Below are positions 29,201 through 38,991 of a stretch of DNA of 64,000 bases, piece after piece. The notes below the pieces were generated by a model that was given only the letters and a program-made list of their open reading frames with translations, searched no databases and was not told the DNA's origin. This DNA is from an uncultured Bacteroidales bacterium (GTDB lineage: Bacteria; Bacteroidota; Bacteroidia; Bacteroidales; UBA932): NCBI GenBank assembly GCA_946406355.1, contig CAMJKI010000002.1:1-64000 (forward strand), in the 5' to 3' direction. The position numbers were made by a program, and so were the translations under genes. How positions within the stretch are numbered: the first letter of the stretch is position 1; every line of letters starts with the position of its first letter.

Positions 29201-30223
29201 ATGAAAATAAAGTGGTTATCAGGCACACTGAGCATTCTCTTTGGACTGCTTCTGCTCTCTTGTAACGGCAAGGACCCCGGTGAGGAAGGCGGGGGCGGTG
29301 GCGGCGGCACTTCCACCATCACCTCCCTGGCCCAGCTGCTGGAAAAATCCACCTCCTCATCGGCCGAATTCGATTTTACCGTCAGTAATCTGGTGGTAAC
29401 GGCCGTGTACGGAAACTATGCCCAGTTGGAAGACGGCACTTCCGGCGCCCAGTTGAACAAGGCCGGTCACGGCCTTACGGTGGGGCAGAAAATAGACGGC
29501 CGCATCACCGGAAAAGCCCGCAATACTTCCGGAGCCCTGTATCTGTCGGAACTCAACACGGCTTCCGCCAAGGTCACTACGGCCTCTTCCCTCCCGGAAA
29601 CCAAGGTTTCACTGGCCGAAGTGCTGGCCGACAAGGGAAAATACACCAACCGGCGGGTAAGACTGGAGAATGTAACCATTGTGAACGGCTTCAAAGGCAT
29701 TGATGAAAACGAGTCCGGAACCTTCTCACAGAAGGGTGTCCAGACTGCGGCGGCCTGCCGCCCCAAACTCCAGACCCCCATTCCGGACGGCTGGCAGGGC
29801 GACTTGATCTGCTATCCCACCGCCGCATCCTGCTATATCTTCGGCGCAGAAGACTTTCTGGAGCACGAAATCAATACTCCGCTGGCCAACATCAATGCCA
29901 TCGGCGTATATTCATCGGCCGGCAGCAGCCCGCGTGCCCTCCTTTCCTACAGGCAGGGTGCCGACCAGTATGCCTGGGGAAAGAGCGGGGAGGAGCGTGA
30001 ATTCCGCCTGCAGAATTACAACGAAGAATGGGTGCTTCAGCTCATTTTCCCGGCCAAGTTCAAACTGGGCCAGGAAATCAGCCTGAACACCGAAGCTATC
30101 GGCCTGAGCAACTTTACCTCTGGAACTTCCAAGGTGTTTGTGGAAAAGATTTCCGGCGACAGAATCTGGCTCATGGATTATGACGCCGATCTCGGGTATG
30201 TCTGTAAAATTGTGGAGGAATAG
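29201..30223 (+). CDS. Lipoprotein with OB-fold-like/DUF5689-like domain and poly-Gly linker
   Basis: Lipobox LLSC; GEEGGGGGGGTS; 'GNYAQLEDGTSGAQLNKAGHGLTVGQKIDGRITGKARNTSGALYLSEL'. Confidence 0.55.
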   Translation: MKIKWLSGTLSILFGLLLLSCNGKDPGEEGGGGGGGTSTITSLAQLLEKSTSSSAEFDFTVSNLVVTAVYGNYAQLEDGTSGAQLNKAGHGLTVGQKIDGRITGKARNTSGALYLSELNTASAKVTTASSLPETKVSLAEVLADKGKYTNRRVRLENVTIVNGFKGIDENESGTFSQKGVQTAAACRPKLQTPIPDGWQGDLICYPTAASCYIFGAEDFLEHEINTPLANINAIGVYSSAGSSPRALLSYRQGADQYAWGKSGEEREFRLQNYNEEWVLQLIFPAKFKLGQEISLNTEAIGLSNFTSGTSKVFVEKISGDRIWLMDYDADLGYVCKIVEE

Positions 30224-30226
30224 GCT

Positions 30227-31936
30227 ATGAAGAGATTATTTGCTTTAGCCCTTTCACTGCTGGTGGCAACAGCCGCATTTGCAGAAGGCATTTCCAGACA
30301 GGAAGCATTAGATTATGCACGTAAGTTCTTCTCCGATACACCTTCGGCCCAACTGAGCATCAGTTGGACGGGCGGCAGCGAGACAGAACCCGCTTTTTAT
30401 GTGATAAACCGTGCCGGTGGCGGCTGGCTTCTCCTGTCGGGTGAGTCGGTGGTAAATCCTGTATTGGGGTATTCCTTTAATGGAGTCTTTACCACTAAGA
30501 ATATGCCCCAACATATGCAAGATTGGTTTGGTCAACTGGAGCAGGATATCCGTGAGGTACGCCAGCTTAAGCTGGCTCCAGAGATGGATATAGTAATGGA
30601 ATGGCAAAACCTGGGTATAAAAACCAAAGCCGGTGGTGCGTCGCTGGTGCTGGAATCGGCCCAGTGGGACCAGGGAAGTCCTTATAACAAGTACTGCCCC
30701 ACCTCCGGCGGCCGAAAATCCGTGACCGGCTGCGTTGCCACCGCCATGGCCATCACCATGCGCTATAACAAGTATCCGGCACATGGTTATGGGGAATTGA
30801 GTTCTTATATCACCAATACTACCCAAACGGCCATAGCAGGCTTTCCTATAGATGGCCATGAATATAACTGGGACTTGATGCCCCTTAAAGATGTGTCCCA
30901 TGCCAGTGACGAAGAAAAGGATCAGATTGCCCGGCTCATGTATGACTGTGGTGTGATGATCCATATGGATTATACTCCCTCCGGATCCGGTGCCGTTTCC
31001 ATGTATATGCCTGGCTTACTGGCCGAACACATGGGATACAGTGCCGAGGCTATGCTTTTCAAGAAGAGCATGTATAAACCCAAGGAGTGGATTAATCTTA
31101 TAAAACAGGAGCTGGATGCCAATCGTCTGGTATTTTATTCAGCCCAGGATGCCAAAGGACAGGGAGGTCACGCCTTTGTAATTGACGGTTATGACGAGAA
31201 CGATCTGCTTAGTGTTAACTGGGGTTGGAGCGGTTCCAATAACGGTTTTTACAATTTAGACTTGGAAGTTGGCGGTTTACGATTTTCCGACAGCCAGGGT
31301 GCCGTACTGGGATTGGTTCCGGATCCGGATCACAGCCGTGAGGCACTTACTTATCTGTGCCTTACAGGAAAAGGACTTTCATTGTCTTCCGGTCATATTG
31401 CCGAAGGAAAGAAATTTGATGTGGCTTTTAACGAAATTACCAACTACGGCAATGGTAAATTTACCGGCCCCCTCATGGTGGTTCTTACCGATGAAGACAA
31501 CAACATCAAAGCCAATCTCAGCTCTCCGCTTAGCGTTGAGATTGAAGCCCTGTATTCCCTTACCGGCAGTATTACAAACTGTAAGCTGGAGCAGACCCCT
31601 CTGTTCAAAGACCACGTACAGCTGGCTGCCAAGAACCCCCGCACCGGCGAATATGAAGTGTTAAGGGCCGATGTCGAAAACGAGTCTGTAGGCGGCCTGG
31701 CCACCGTTCCCAACTTTATTGCCGGCAAGAACTCCTACAACTCGGGTGAGACCTTTGAGTTTAAGATCTTCAAGAGCGGAGAAAAGTATAATACGGCCAC
31801 CTGGTATTTTGACGGGAAGCTGATTCCCCAGGATCAGGACGACGTTGTTCTTTCTGCCGGAACCCACGAGGTAAAAGTGGTTTTAGCCAAACCTGCGGGT
31901 ACGGAAATATTGGTTCGTGAACTCCTTGTTTATTAA
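30227..31936 (+). CDS. C10 (streptopain/SpeB-like) cysteine protease with inhibitory prodomain
   Basis: Signal peptide; prodomain 'PAFYVINRAGGGWLLLSGESVVNPVLGYS'; catalytic Cys in SVTGCVATAMAITMRYNKYP; His in GGHAFVIDGYDENDLLSVNWGWSG. Confidence 0.92.
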   Translation: MKRLFALALSLLVATAAFAEGISRQEALDYARKFFSDTPSAQLSISWTGGSETEPAFYVINRAGGGWLLLSGESVVNPVLGYSFNGVFTTKNMPQHMQDWFGQLEQDIREVRQLKLAPEMDIVMEWQNLGIKTKAGGASLVLESAQWDQGSPYNKYCPTSGGRKSVTGCVATAMAITMRYNKYPAHGYGELSSYITNTTQTAIAGFPIDGHEYNWDLMPLKDVSHASDEEKDQIARLMYDCGVMIHMDYTPSGSGAVSMYMPGLLAEHMGYSAEAMLFKKSMYKPKEWINLIKQELDANRLVFYSAQDAKGQGGHAFVIDGYDENDLLSVNWGWSGSNNGFYNLDLEVGGLRFSDSQGAVLGLVPDPDHSREALTYLCLTGKGLSLSSGHIAEGKKFDVAFNEITNYGNGKFTGPLMVVLTDEDNNIKANLSSPLSVEIEALYSLTGSITNCKLEQTPLFKDHVQLAAKNPRTGEYEVLRADVENESVGGLATVPNFIAGKNSYNSGETFEFKIFKSGEKYNTATWYFDGKLIPQDQDDVVLSAGTHEVKVVLAKPAGTEILVRELLVY

Positions 31937-31943
31937 TGGAACG

Positions 31944-32360
31944 ATGATGAGAAAGCTTTTATTACTGACTGCTTTGGCTCTGTCCCTGTGCGCATGCTCT
32001 GCCCAGCGGGCGGCAACGGACAGCGGAAACGGCAACGTGAATGCCACCAAGGACTTAAAAGTGAGTGAAAAAGACAACCGCGGCTACTCCTCCATTTACG
32101 ACTACCTGCGCGGAAAAGTACCCGGTGTAGAGGTTCGTGGAACGGAAGTGACTATCCGTGGGGTAAACTCCGTCAATTCCGCCAGCGCTCCGCTCATCCT
32201 GGTAGACGGTGTGGAAATGCAGGATATCTCCAACCTGAGTCCTATGGACGTAGATCATGTGGAAGTGATCAAGGACGCCTCCGCCTCCCTCTACGGCTTT
32301 CGTGCCGCCGGCGGTGTAATCAAAATCACCACCAAATCGGCCGGAGAAAAGAAGAAATAG
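31944..32360 (+). CDS. Lipoprotein consisting of a stand-alone TonB-receptor plug domain
   Basis: Lipobox LCAC; 'LRGKVPGVEVRGTEVTIRGVNSVNSASAPLILVDGVEMQDISNLSPMDVDHVEVIKDASASLYGFRAAGGVIKITTK', then stop; no barrel. Confidence 0.85.
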   Translation: MMRKLLLLTALALSLCACSAQRAATDSGNGNVNATKDLKVSEKDNRGYSSIYDYLRGKVPGVEVRGTEVTIRGVNSVNSASAPLILVDGVEMQDISNLSPMDVDHVEVIKDASASLYGFRAAGGVIKITTKSAGEKKK

Positions 32361-32365
32361 ACCTT

Positions 32366-34003
32366 TTATCTCACTTCAAAATCAAAGACTTCGTAGAAGG
32401 GCTTGCCGCTTGCGGTGAGCCCTTCTGCTACAACGCGGAACGTACCGGAACTGGCAGGTGCCTTCAGCGGGAGCACCCGGCTTTCTCCGGCACCCATCCG
32501 CATGGCCGGATGCCAATACAGGAGGGAACGGTAATCGTCACCAACTACCGGTTCTCCCAGATAGGCAACAGGATAACATACGCCCTTGAAGTCCACAACC
32601 CGTACATTGGCAGGGAACTGTAAAGCTTTTACGTAATTCTTTCTGGTGATGAAATTAACTACTCCATTATAGGAGATACCGCCGAGGATGATTTCTTCCC
32701 AATAGATGTCCACATCCTCCAGAAGCATGGCATCCATGCCTTCCAGCAAGGACAGGTCCGATATTACAACGCCGTCCAGCATGGTAAGGATATTGTCCTT
32801 GGCCACCTTCCGGTTTCCAACAGCATCCGGAACAATCAGTTGCAACTGGTGCTGATTATGGATGGTCCGGATGCGCAACTCCTTGACAATCTCCACAATC
32901 TCTTCCTGAAGGGAAGGAAAGCGCGTATAGTCATCTAAATGGTATGTTTTTCCGGCACCTTTCTCCAGCAGGATATCTTGCCGGCGCGGAAGAAACTGCA
33001 CCAGTGTATCTATCTGCAACAGGGTGCCAGCTGCCGCCTTGCGACGAACCAGGGAACCATATTGGGCCGGCGAGAGTTCCAGCTGTTCTATTGTACCCAC
33101 AGACGGATACTGGAAGGGATCCATCAGCGAAATATAACCGCCGCCTCTTGCCACTTCACAGACCAGCTCCCTGTCTCCGTAGATATTGTTGGTAAAGAAC
33201 AGCAGCCTGCCTTTTTCTCCCATTTTACCCACATATACATCCGTAGGAGATTCCACCGACGAAAGCGTTGCCACAGCCACTTGTGATAAAGAATCCAGCT
33301 GTTTATTTTCCAGTCCTTCAACGGCGGCATAAATGATTTCCCCTTCGTATTCCGCCAGTTTGGCCGATGCCTCCACCGGTTCTTTCAAAGAAGCATAAAA
33401 ATCGGCCCAACCTCGCCCGGACGGTTCCCCAATCTGATCCAGTTCATAGATGGACAGGGAAAAATCGGCCGTCTCCGCGCCCCCAGAAATGGCCAGGGAG
33501 AAAGTCCGTCCGTTTCTGGGTATTTCCCTTGTAGAAATGCTCAAAAATCCGTCAGAAGCCTGGGAAGCGGCCTTTCCTGCGTACTCTGCTTCCGGTACCA
33601 CTTTTACACCTCCGTTTACACGGGCCGTAGAGGTTGTGTTGAAAACCGATACTACTTTGGATCCCGGGAGAAAAGCTCCAGGATACTTTGCCGTATAGGC
33701 CAGAAGGCGGTAATTGCCAGTGGGAACCGACAGCGGAATGCGAAACTTTCCAGCCCCCCGGCCCTCAACCAGGCCGATTTTGGCCGTTGCCACCGTTCCG
33801 TCTTCCGAAACCAGTTCCAAATAAGAAACGGCGCTGTAGGCCGACAGTTTTTGGGTAGAAGCATCCAAACAGAAAAGAGAGCACCAGATTTCATCGCCGG
33901 CAATGTAAACATTCCGGTCGGTGGAAACATAGATTTTTTCCACTCCCTGGGCCCGCCCCAGTAAAGGCAGTAACCCTATAAACAGTATGATTAACTTTTT
34001 CAT
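32366..34003 (-). CDS. MG2/macroglobulin-like exported protein with degenerate C-terminal plug-like domain
   Basis: 'VEKIYVSTDRNVYIAGDEIWCSLFCLD' MG2-like start; late segment 'NILTMLDGVVISDLSLLEGMDAMLLEDVDIYWEEIILGGISYNGVVNFITRKN' resembles a plug. Confidence 0.6.
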   Translation of the reverse strand: MKKLIILFIGLLPLLGRAQGVEKIYVSTDRNVYIAGDEIWCSLFCLDASTQKLSAYSAVSYLELVSEDGTVATAKIGLVEGRGAGKFRIPLSVPTGNYRLLAYTAKYPGAFLPGSKVVSVFNTTSTARVNGGVKVVPEAEYAGKAASQASDGFLSISTREIPRNGRTFSLAISGGAETADFSLSIYELDQIGEPSGRGWADFYASLKEPVEASAKLAEYEGEIIYAAVEGLENKQLDSLSQVAVATLSSVESPTDVYVGKMGEKGRLLFFTNNIYGDRELVCEVARGGGYISLMDPFQYPSVGTIEQLELSPAQYGSLVRRKAAAGTLLQIDTLVQFLPRRQDILLEKGAGKTYHLDDYTRFPSLQEEIVEIVKELRIRTIHNQHQLQLIVPDAVGNRKVAKDNILTMLDGVVISDLSLLEGMDAMLLEDVDIYWEEIILGGISYNGVVNFITRKNYVKALQFPANVRVVDFKGVCYPVAYLGEPVVGDDYRSLLYWHPAMRMGAGESRVLPLKAPASSGTFRVVAEGLTASGKPFYEVFDFEVR

Positions 34004-35118
34004 CAGTCAAAATTCGGTTTTTCCAAAGTTCCTCCAGCCTGGGTACAGTCATAACAACGGCCTAACCCCCAGCCGGGAACTTGCTGCTGGTCGGCATTGG
34101 TGATAAAATCTATCGGCTCATAACCCAAGTTATACATGTCCAGGTATAAGGATTCTTCCACTTCCATCAAACTCTTTTCAGGAACCCGCCATTTGTTAAA
34201 CCTGTCATCCATGGAAACCTCTTTTACTACCACTCGGGAAATGTTTACATAACCGTAAACCTTGCTGTCCGGATTGTCTTCACAATATACGTTTCCACGC
34301 ACTTCGCCGGGTTCGGGAGAGAAAAGGTTTCCGCCTATGGATGCGTTATCCTCCAGCATTTTCCTGTACAGATACTGCTCTGGCGTAAGGTTCCACAATT
34401 TAACCCGCGCGTGGTATTCCCTGTGGTTGCGGTTATTGTTCCGGCCAAAGCTGCTGACGGAATAATTAGTAACCTTTCCGCCCAAGGAAGAGTAATCTAT
34501 CATTACCTGGGCGTTGGAATTCAGTTTGCGCCAACACCAATAGAAACGGGTATCCGGATTGATGATGACGGATACCTTCTGAGTTTCCGGATCAAATTTC
34601 AGATTCTTAATAAAATCGGAATGGAAATTCCATATTTCATCAATTACAGCCGCTGCGTAGCCGCTTCCGCTGCCATTGTCTTCCATGGAAATATTCACAT
34701 AAACCTGCGTATCATCGGCCTGTATGGAAAGATCGGTAATTGTGGGCGGGGCCACCGGATCTATCCATTCGGAACGATAGGTTTTGCCTCCACAGATAAC
34801 GGTCAATCTGTATTTTCCATCATAATTGGATGTAAAAGCCGGTATTGAATAGTTTCCATTGCTGCCCGTTGCCGGATAGGTGTGTCCGGCTTCATCTTCC
34901 ATATATACATCTGCGGAAGGTCTTCCGCCCGCAACAGCGTGTTGTCCAACCTGAAGCGGCTGAAGATAGGAAAGCCTGATTGTAGAAGTATAGCCCAGTA
35001 AAAGATTGGCATCAATTACCAGAGAAGATTGATCGTCAATATCTTCCAAATCTACGGAGAAGGGATACACACAGCCCGCAAGCAAGGAGACTGTTATCAG
35101 TAAACAAAACTTCTTCAT
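34003..35118 (-). CDS. DUF4249 family lipoprotein
   Basis: Lipobox LAGC; 'YPFSVDLEDIDDQSSLVIDANLLLGYTSTIRLSYLQPL'; downstream of a TonB receptor. Confidence 0.8.
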   Translation of the reverse strand: MKKFCLLITVSLLAGCVYPFSVDLEDIDDQSSLVIDANLLLGYTSTIRLSYLQPLQVGQHAVAGGRPSADVYMEDEAGHTYPATGSNGNYSIPAFTSNYDGKYRLTVICGGKTYRSEWIDPVAPPTITDLSIQADDTQVYVNISMEDNGSGSGYAAAVIDEIWNFHSDFIKNLKFDPETQKVSVIINPDTRFYWCWRKLNSNAQVMIDYSSLGGKVTNYSVSSFGRNNNRNHREYHARVKLWNLTPEQYLYRKMLEDNASIGGNLFSPEPGEVRGNVYCEDNPDSKVYGYVNISRVVVKEVSMDDRFNKWRVPEKSLMEVEESLYLDMYNLGYEPIDFITNADQQQVPGWGLGRCYDCTQAGGTLEKPNFD

Positions 35119-35121
35119 AGC

Positions 35122-38100
35122 CTAAAACAGAATATTAATATTCACATAAGGAATCTGCGTGGCAAACACAGAGAGCATATACCCTTTGACGGAACCGTTG
35201 GAATCGGCCTTGAAAAATACCGAATAAGGGTTTTTTCGGCCGGTCACGTTGTACACGCCGATTGTGAAAGTGGTGTGAATCCAATTGGTTTTCTTGTGTC
35301 CGGGATCTATATTGAAGGCCAGATCCAGGCGGAAGTAATCCGGTATCCGGTATCCGTTGCGCTCGGAATAAGCCAGCCTGTAGGCTCCGCCCAACTGGTA
35401 TTTACCCACCGGAACCGTTACCGGGCGTCCGGTAGAATAATCCATATTCACCGACACGCTGTATCGGTGCGTAATGGCCCAGTTGGCCACCAACTTTACC
35501 TCGTGCGGTTTGTCGTAGGGAGCATTGTACCAGTCTCCGCCGGAAAGCGTTTCATAACCCCGGTCCTCCATCACTTTATAGCGGGAGCGGGAATAGCAGT
35601 AACTGAGCCAACCCGTGAGTTTTCCGGTGGTCTTTTTTATCATAGCCTCCACACCATAAGCCCTTCCATACACAGGCAGCAAATCATCGGCCAGGTTTTC
35701 ATTCATGGAAAGCGTTGCACCGGGTTTGTAATCCAGGGCATTAGACATCTGCTTATAATAACCTTCCACGGAAAAATCTATTCCACTGCCCATGTGTGTC
35801 CAATATACACCCGCCGCTGCCTGCCAGCCTGTTGTGGGTGCAATGGAAGAATCACTCAATTTCCAAGTATCCATGGGAGAAACCGATGAGGTATTGGAAA
35901 TGAGATGAATATACTGCCGCATGGTATTCAGTCCAGCCTTGAAGGAAAGGTTCGGCTGCGGGGAATAACGGGCACTCAAACGCACTTCCGGCCCCAAGTA
36001 GAACTTGGAAGGATTCAAAAAAAGGAAAGATGACAGGCGTAAGCCGCCTTCAAGGGACAACTTTTCCTGCACTTGCCAGGTATCAGATACATAAAAGGCA
36101 GGCTCTATGGCGAATTCCCGTTGTAAAGAACGGGCCTGAATGCCTGAACGCTCACCATAGGGCAGCATAATGCCGGGCTCCATTGCATATCCTACTACGT
36201 CCAAACCATACTCAAGCAGATGATTATTTAACGGAGCAGCAAAATGACTGCGAAGAAAAGCCTGGCGTATATAGGTATCCAAATCGAATGCACCTTCTTC
36301 CCAGGAATGGATACCGGTACGGTTGCCATACTGGTCATAACCCACCGTTACGGAAAAAGCCTTCCCATCGGCCTCTTTATGACGGAATGCAGCCGATGCA
36401 TTAATATTAGTATAACGGAAAGTAGTGTCGCCATTAAAAGCAAAGCGGTCTGTAGCAAAGTATCCATTCAGTTGCAGACTGTTCTCGCTGTTAAAGTTAT
36501 GGGTTATTCCGGCATTCACATCCGTGAAACCGGCACTTCCGCCACTGTAATAGCTGTCTTTGGGAAGAAGCTTAAGAAGCCAGTCCGAATAAGTTGTCCT
36601 GGCACCTATAATAAAGCTGGTCTTTTTAGAACCCAGGGGTCCTTCCAAATGTAAACGGCTGGTAAGTAATCCAATACCCAAAGAACCTTGTACTTTATCC
36701 GTATTTCCCTCCTTGGACTTGACGGCTAAAACGGAAGAAATCCTGCCTCCATACTGCGCAGGAATGGAACTTTTATAAAGCTCTACATCCTCAATGATAT
36801 CGGGATTAAATGCCGAGAATATACCAAACAAATGCGAAGGATTATAAATGGTATTCCCGTTAAAAAGAATCAGATTCTGGTCCTGTGAACCGCCGCGCAC
36901 ATTAAAACCGCCGGAAGCTTCGCCCACCGTTTTTACACCCGGAAGCGTAAGAACGGCTTTCAAAATATCCCCTTCTCCAAAAGCCGACGGAATTTTATTC
37001 ATGGTTCGGATATTCACTTTTTCCACTCCCATGGTGGTTGTCCGGTGATTGGCCATACTTTGGGCCGATACCACCGAAGCCTTCAGCAGTTCCACTTTAT
37101 CCGGAAGCTCTATATTCAGGGAACCGTCACTGCGTAAATCTACCCTGATATCCATATCCTCCTTGGCTTCGTAACTGAAATGCATCACATTGTCGCCAGA
37201 AGGCAGAATAATGGAATAATAACCATTAGCGTCCGACCGCGCATAAGTAGAAGTCTGGTCATCAAAAATAACGGCTCCATAAAGCGGGTCTCCTGTCTCC
37301 AAATCGCTTACTCTACCACTTACTTTTACTTTTTCGCCGCCTTTTCCACTGCCGACTACATATGTTTTATTTCTATAACTGACGTTAATATTAGTATTCG
37401 AACCTGTATTCTCTGTCTGTTTATCTACATTCGAAAAATAGCCTTCCGGAAGACCCAGTCCTTCCGGCCTTTCATTAACTACAACTACACTGGCCGGCGT
37501 ATCCTTTCCCTTCCAGAAACCCAGTTTATCGGCCAGAATAGAATTATAACTTGAAGAATCATTAAGAATCCTTCTATATGCACTCTTCCCCAGTTTTACA
37601 ACCTTTCCATCAACAATGCCGTAATACTTTTCCTGTTTGGAAAAAAAATTGGTCAACGAGTAGTTATAATCGGGGTCATAATAGCCGATATCCTGGCCAT
37701 TATGGTTCCCGACACGGGATGTAAATACCTTTTTTACTTGTCTGAAAAGAGGAACTTTTCCGTCTTTAACCAGTTCAAAATAACCTTCGGGAGCATCTGA
37801 ATATTCCAAATACTGAAGATTCAGAAACAAATGCTCTCCCATGGTAAAATAGTTTACCCATTCCCTGAACAATACAACGCCGGACACATTCTCCGACACC
37901 TTTACCTGTAATTCCTGTTTGGAAGCGTCAAGGTTTACCAAAACATTTTCATACAGTTTTCCGTTATAGTAAACAGATCCCCTCTGAAACTGCTTTCCTT
38001 CCAAATAATAGGTTCCATTGTATTGATAAGGATACTGAACCGGCAGTTTTCCCCTGTATAAAGTGGAAAGCGGGCCCGCCTCCTGCATATACTGGCTGTT

Positions 38101-38172
38101 TTCAGTCTGCGCAAATAATGATAAACAACCAATAATAGATAATAATATTACTGATACCCATCTGTATTTCAT
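35122..38172 (-). CDS. TonB-dependent receptor with long N-terminal extension and carboxypeptidase-regulatory-like domain
   Basis: 'VKVSGRVSDLETGDPLYGAVIFDD', plug 'GVKTVGEASGGFNVRGGSQDQNLILFNGNTIYNPSHLFGIFSAFNPDIIEDVELYKSSIPAQYGGRISSVLAVKSK', C-terminal barrel strands. Start MKYRWVS at 38172. Confidence 0.92.
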   Translation of the reverse strand: MKYRWVSVILLSIIGCLSLFAQTENSQYMQEAGPLSTLYRGKLPVQYPYQYNGTYYLEGKQFQRGSVYYNGKLYENVLVNLDASKQELQVKVSENVSGVVLFREWVNYFTMGEHLFLNLQYLEYSDAPEGYFELVKDGKVPLFRQVKKVFTSRVGNHNGQDIGYYDPDYNYSLTNFFSKQEKYYGIVDGKVVKLGKSAYRRILNDSSSYNSILADKLGFWKGKDTPASVVVVNERPEGLGLPEGYFSNVDKQTENTGSNTNINVSYRNKTYVVGSGKGGEKVKVSGRVSDLETGDPLYGAVIFDDQTSTYARSDANGYYSIILPSGDNVMHFSYEAKEDMDIRVDLRSDGSLNIELPDKVELLKASVVSAQSMANHRTTTMGVEKVNIRTMNKIPSAFGEGDILKAVLTLPGVKTVGEASGGFNVRGGSQDQNLILFNGNTIYNPSHLFGIFSAFNPDIIEDVELYKSSIPAQYGGRISSVLAVKSKEGNTDKVQGSLGIGLLTSRLHLEGPLGSKKTSFIIGARTTYSDWLLKLLPKDSYYSGGSAGFTDVNAGITHNFNSENSLQLNGYFATDRFAFNGDTTFRYTNINASAAFRHKEADGKAFSVTVGYDQYGNRTGIHSWEEGAFDLDTYIRQAFLRSHFAAPLNNHLLEYGLDVVGYAMEPGIMLPYGERSGIQARSLQREFAIEPAFYVSDTWQVQEKLSLEGGLRLSSFLFLNPSKFYLGPEVRLSARYSPQPNLSFKAGLNTMRQYIHLISNTSSVSPMDTWKLSDSSIAPTTGWQAAAGVYWTHMGSGIDFSVEGYYKQMSNALDYKPGATLSMNENLADDLLPVYGRAYGVEAMIKKTTGKLTGWLSYCYSRSRYKVMEDRGYETLSGGDWYNAPYDKPHEVKLVANWAITHRYSVSVNMDYSTGRPVTVPVGKYQLGGAYRLAYSERNGYRIPDYFRLDLAFNIDPGHKKTNWIHTTFTIGVYNVTGRKNPYSVFFKADSNGSVKGYMLSVFATQIPYVNINILF

Positions 38173-38187
38173 GATACAAAAGTATAT

Positions 38188-38218
38188 AAAAAAAGGTTCC
38201 ACCCAAAGGATGGAACCT
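38188..38218 (-). terminator. Intrinsic terminator of sdhB
   Basis: Minus strand: AGGTTCCA-N9-TGGAACCT followed by T7. Confidence 0.75.
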
Positions 38219-38239
38219 AATTTTAAAAGAAATTTAATA

Positions 38240-38983
38240 TTACTCGCTGAAACGGGCTTTCAGATATTCGCGGTTCAGGCGGGCAATATGGTCGATGGTA
38301 ACATGCTTGGGGCACTCCATCTCGCAAGCGCGGGTGTTGGTGCAGTTACCAAAGCCCAGTTCGTCCATCTTGGCCACCATGGCACGGGCGCGGCGGGCAG
38401 CTTCCGGCTTACCCTGAGGCAGCAGCGCCAGGGAACTTACACGGGCAGCCACAAACAGCATGGCCGATCCATTCTTACAGGTAGCCACACAGGCACCGCA
38501 ACCTACGCAGGCGGCTGCATCCATGGACAGTTCGGCATCGTCGTGCGGAATCAGCTGAGTATTACCGTCCTGGGCACTGCCGGCACGTACGGTGATAAAA
38601 CCGCCGGCCTGCATTATCTTGTCGAAGGCACTACGGTCTACCACCAGATCCTTGATGACAGGGAAAGCGCCGCTGCGCCAAGGCTCCACGGTAATGGTTG
38701 CACCGGGTTTGAAGTGACGCATGAACAGCTGGCAGGTAGTAACCTGGTCGTCCGGACCATGAGCGCGACCGTCAATATACAGCGAGCAGGCACCGCAGAT
38801 GCCCTCACGGCAGTCGTGGTCGAAGGCAATGGGTTCCACACCCTTGCGAATGAGCTGATCATTAAGGATATCCAGCATTTCGAGGAACGATGCATCTTCC
38901 TCCACATCCGTAACGTGGTAGGTCTCGAAATGGCCTTTTGCTTTAGCGTTCTTCTGACGCCATACTTTCACATTATATTCCAT
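38240..38983 (-). CDS. sdhB: Succinate dehydrogenase/fumarate reductase iron-sulfur subunit
   Basis: [58 protein letters not shown]. Confidence 0.96.
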   Translation of the reverse strand: MEYNVKVWRQKNAKAKGHFETYHVTDVEEDASFLEMLDILNDQLIRKGVEPIAFDHDCREGICGACSLYIDGRAHGPDDQVTTCQLFMRHFKPGATITVEPWRSGAFPVIKDLVVDRSAFDKIMQAGGFITVRAGSAQDGNTQLIPHDDAELSMDAAACVGCGACVATCKNGSAMLFVAARVSSLALLPQGKPEAARRARAMVAKMDELGFGNCTNTRACEMECPKHVTIDHIARLNREYLKARFSE

Positions 38984-38991
38984 AATCGGGA

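Noticed and set aside
29278-29316. Poly-Gly tract in the 340-aa lipoprotein as a phase-variable run
   Set aside because: Mixed GGC/GGG/GGT codons, not a long homopolymer; common flexible linker after a lipobox.
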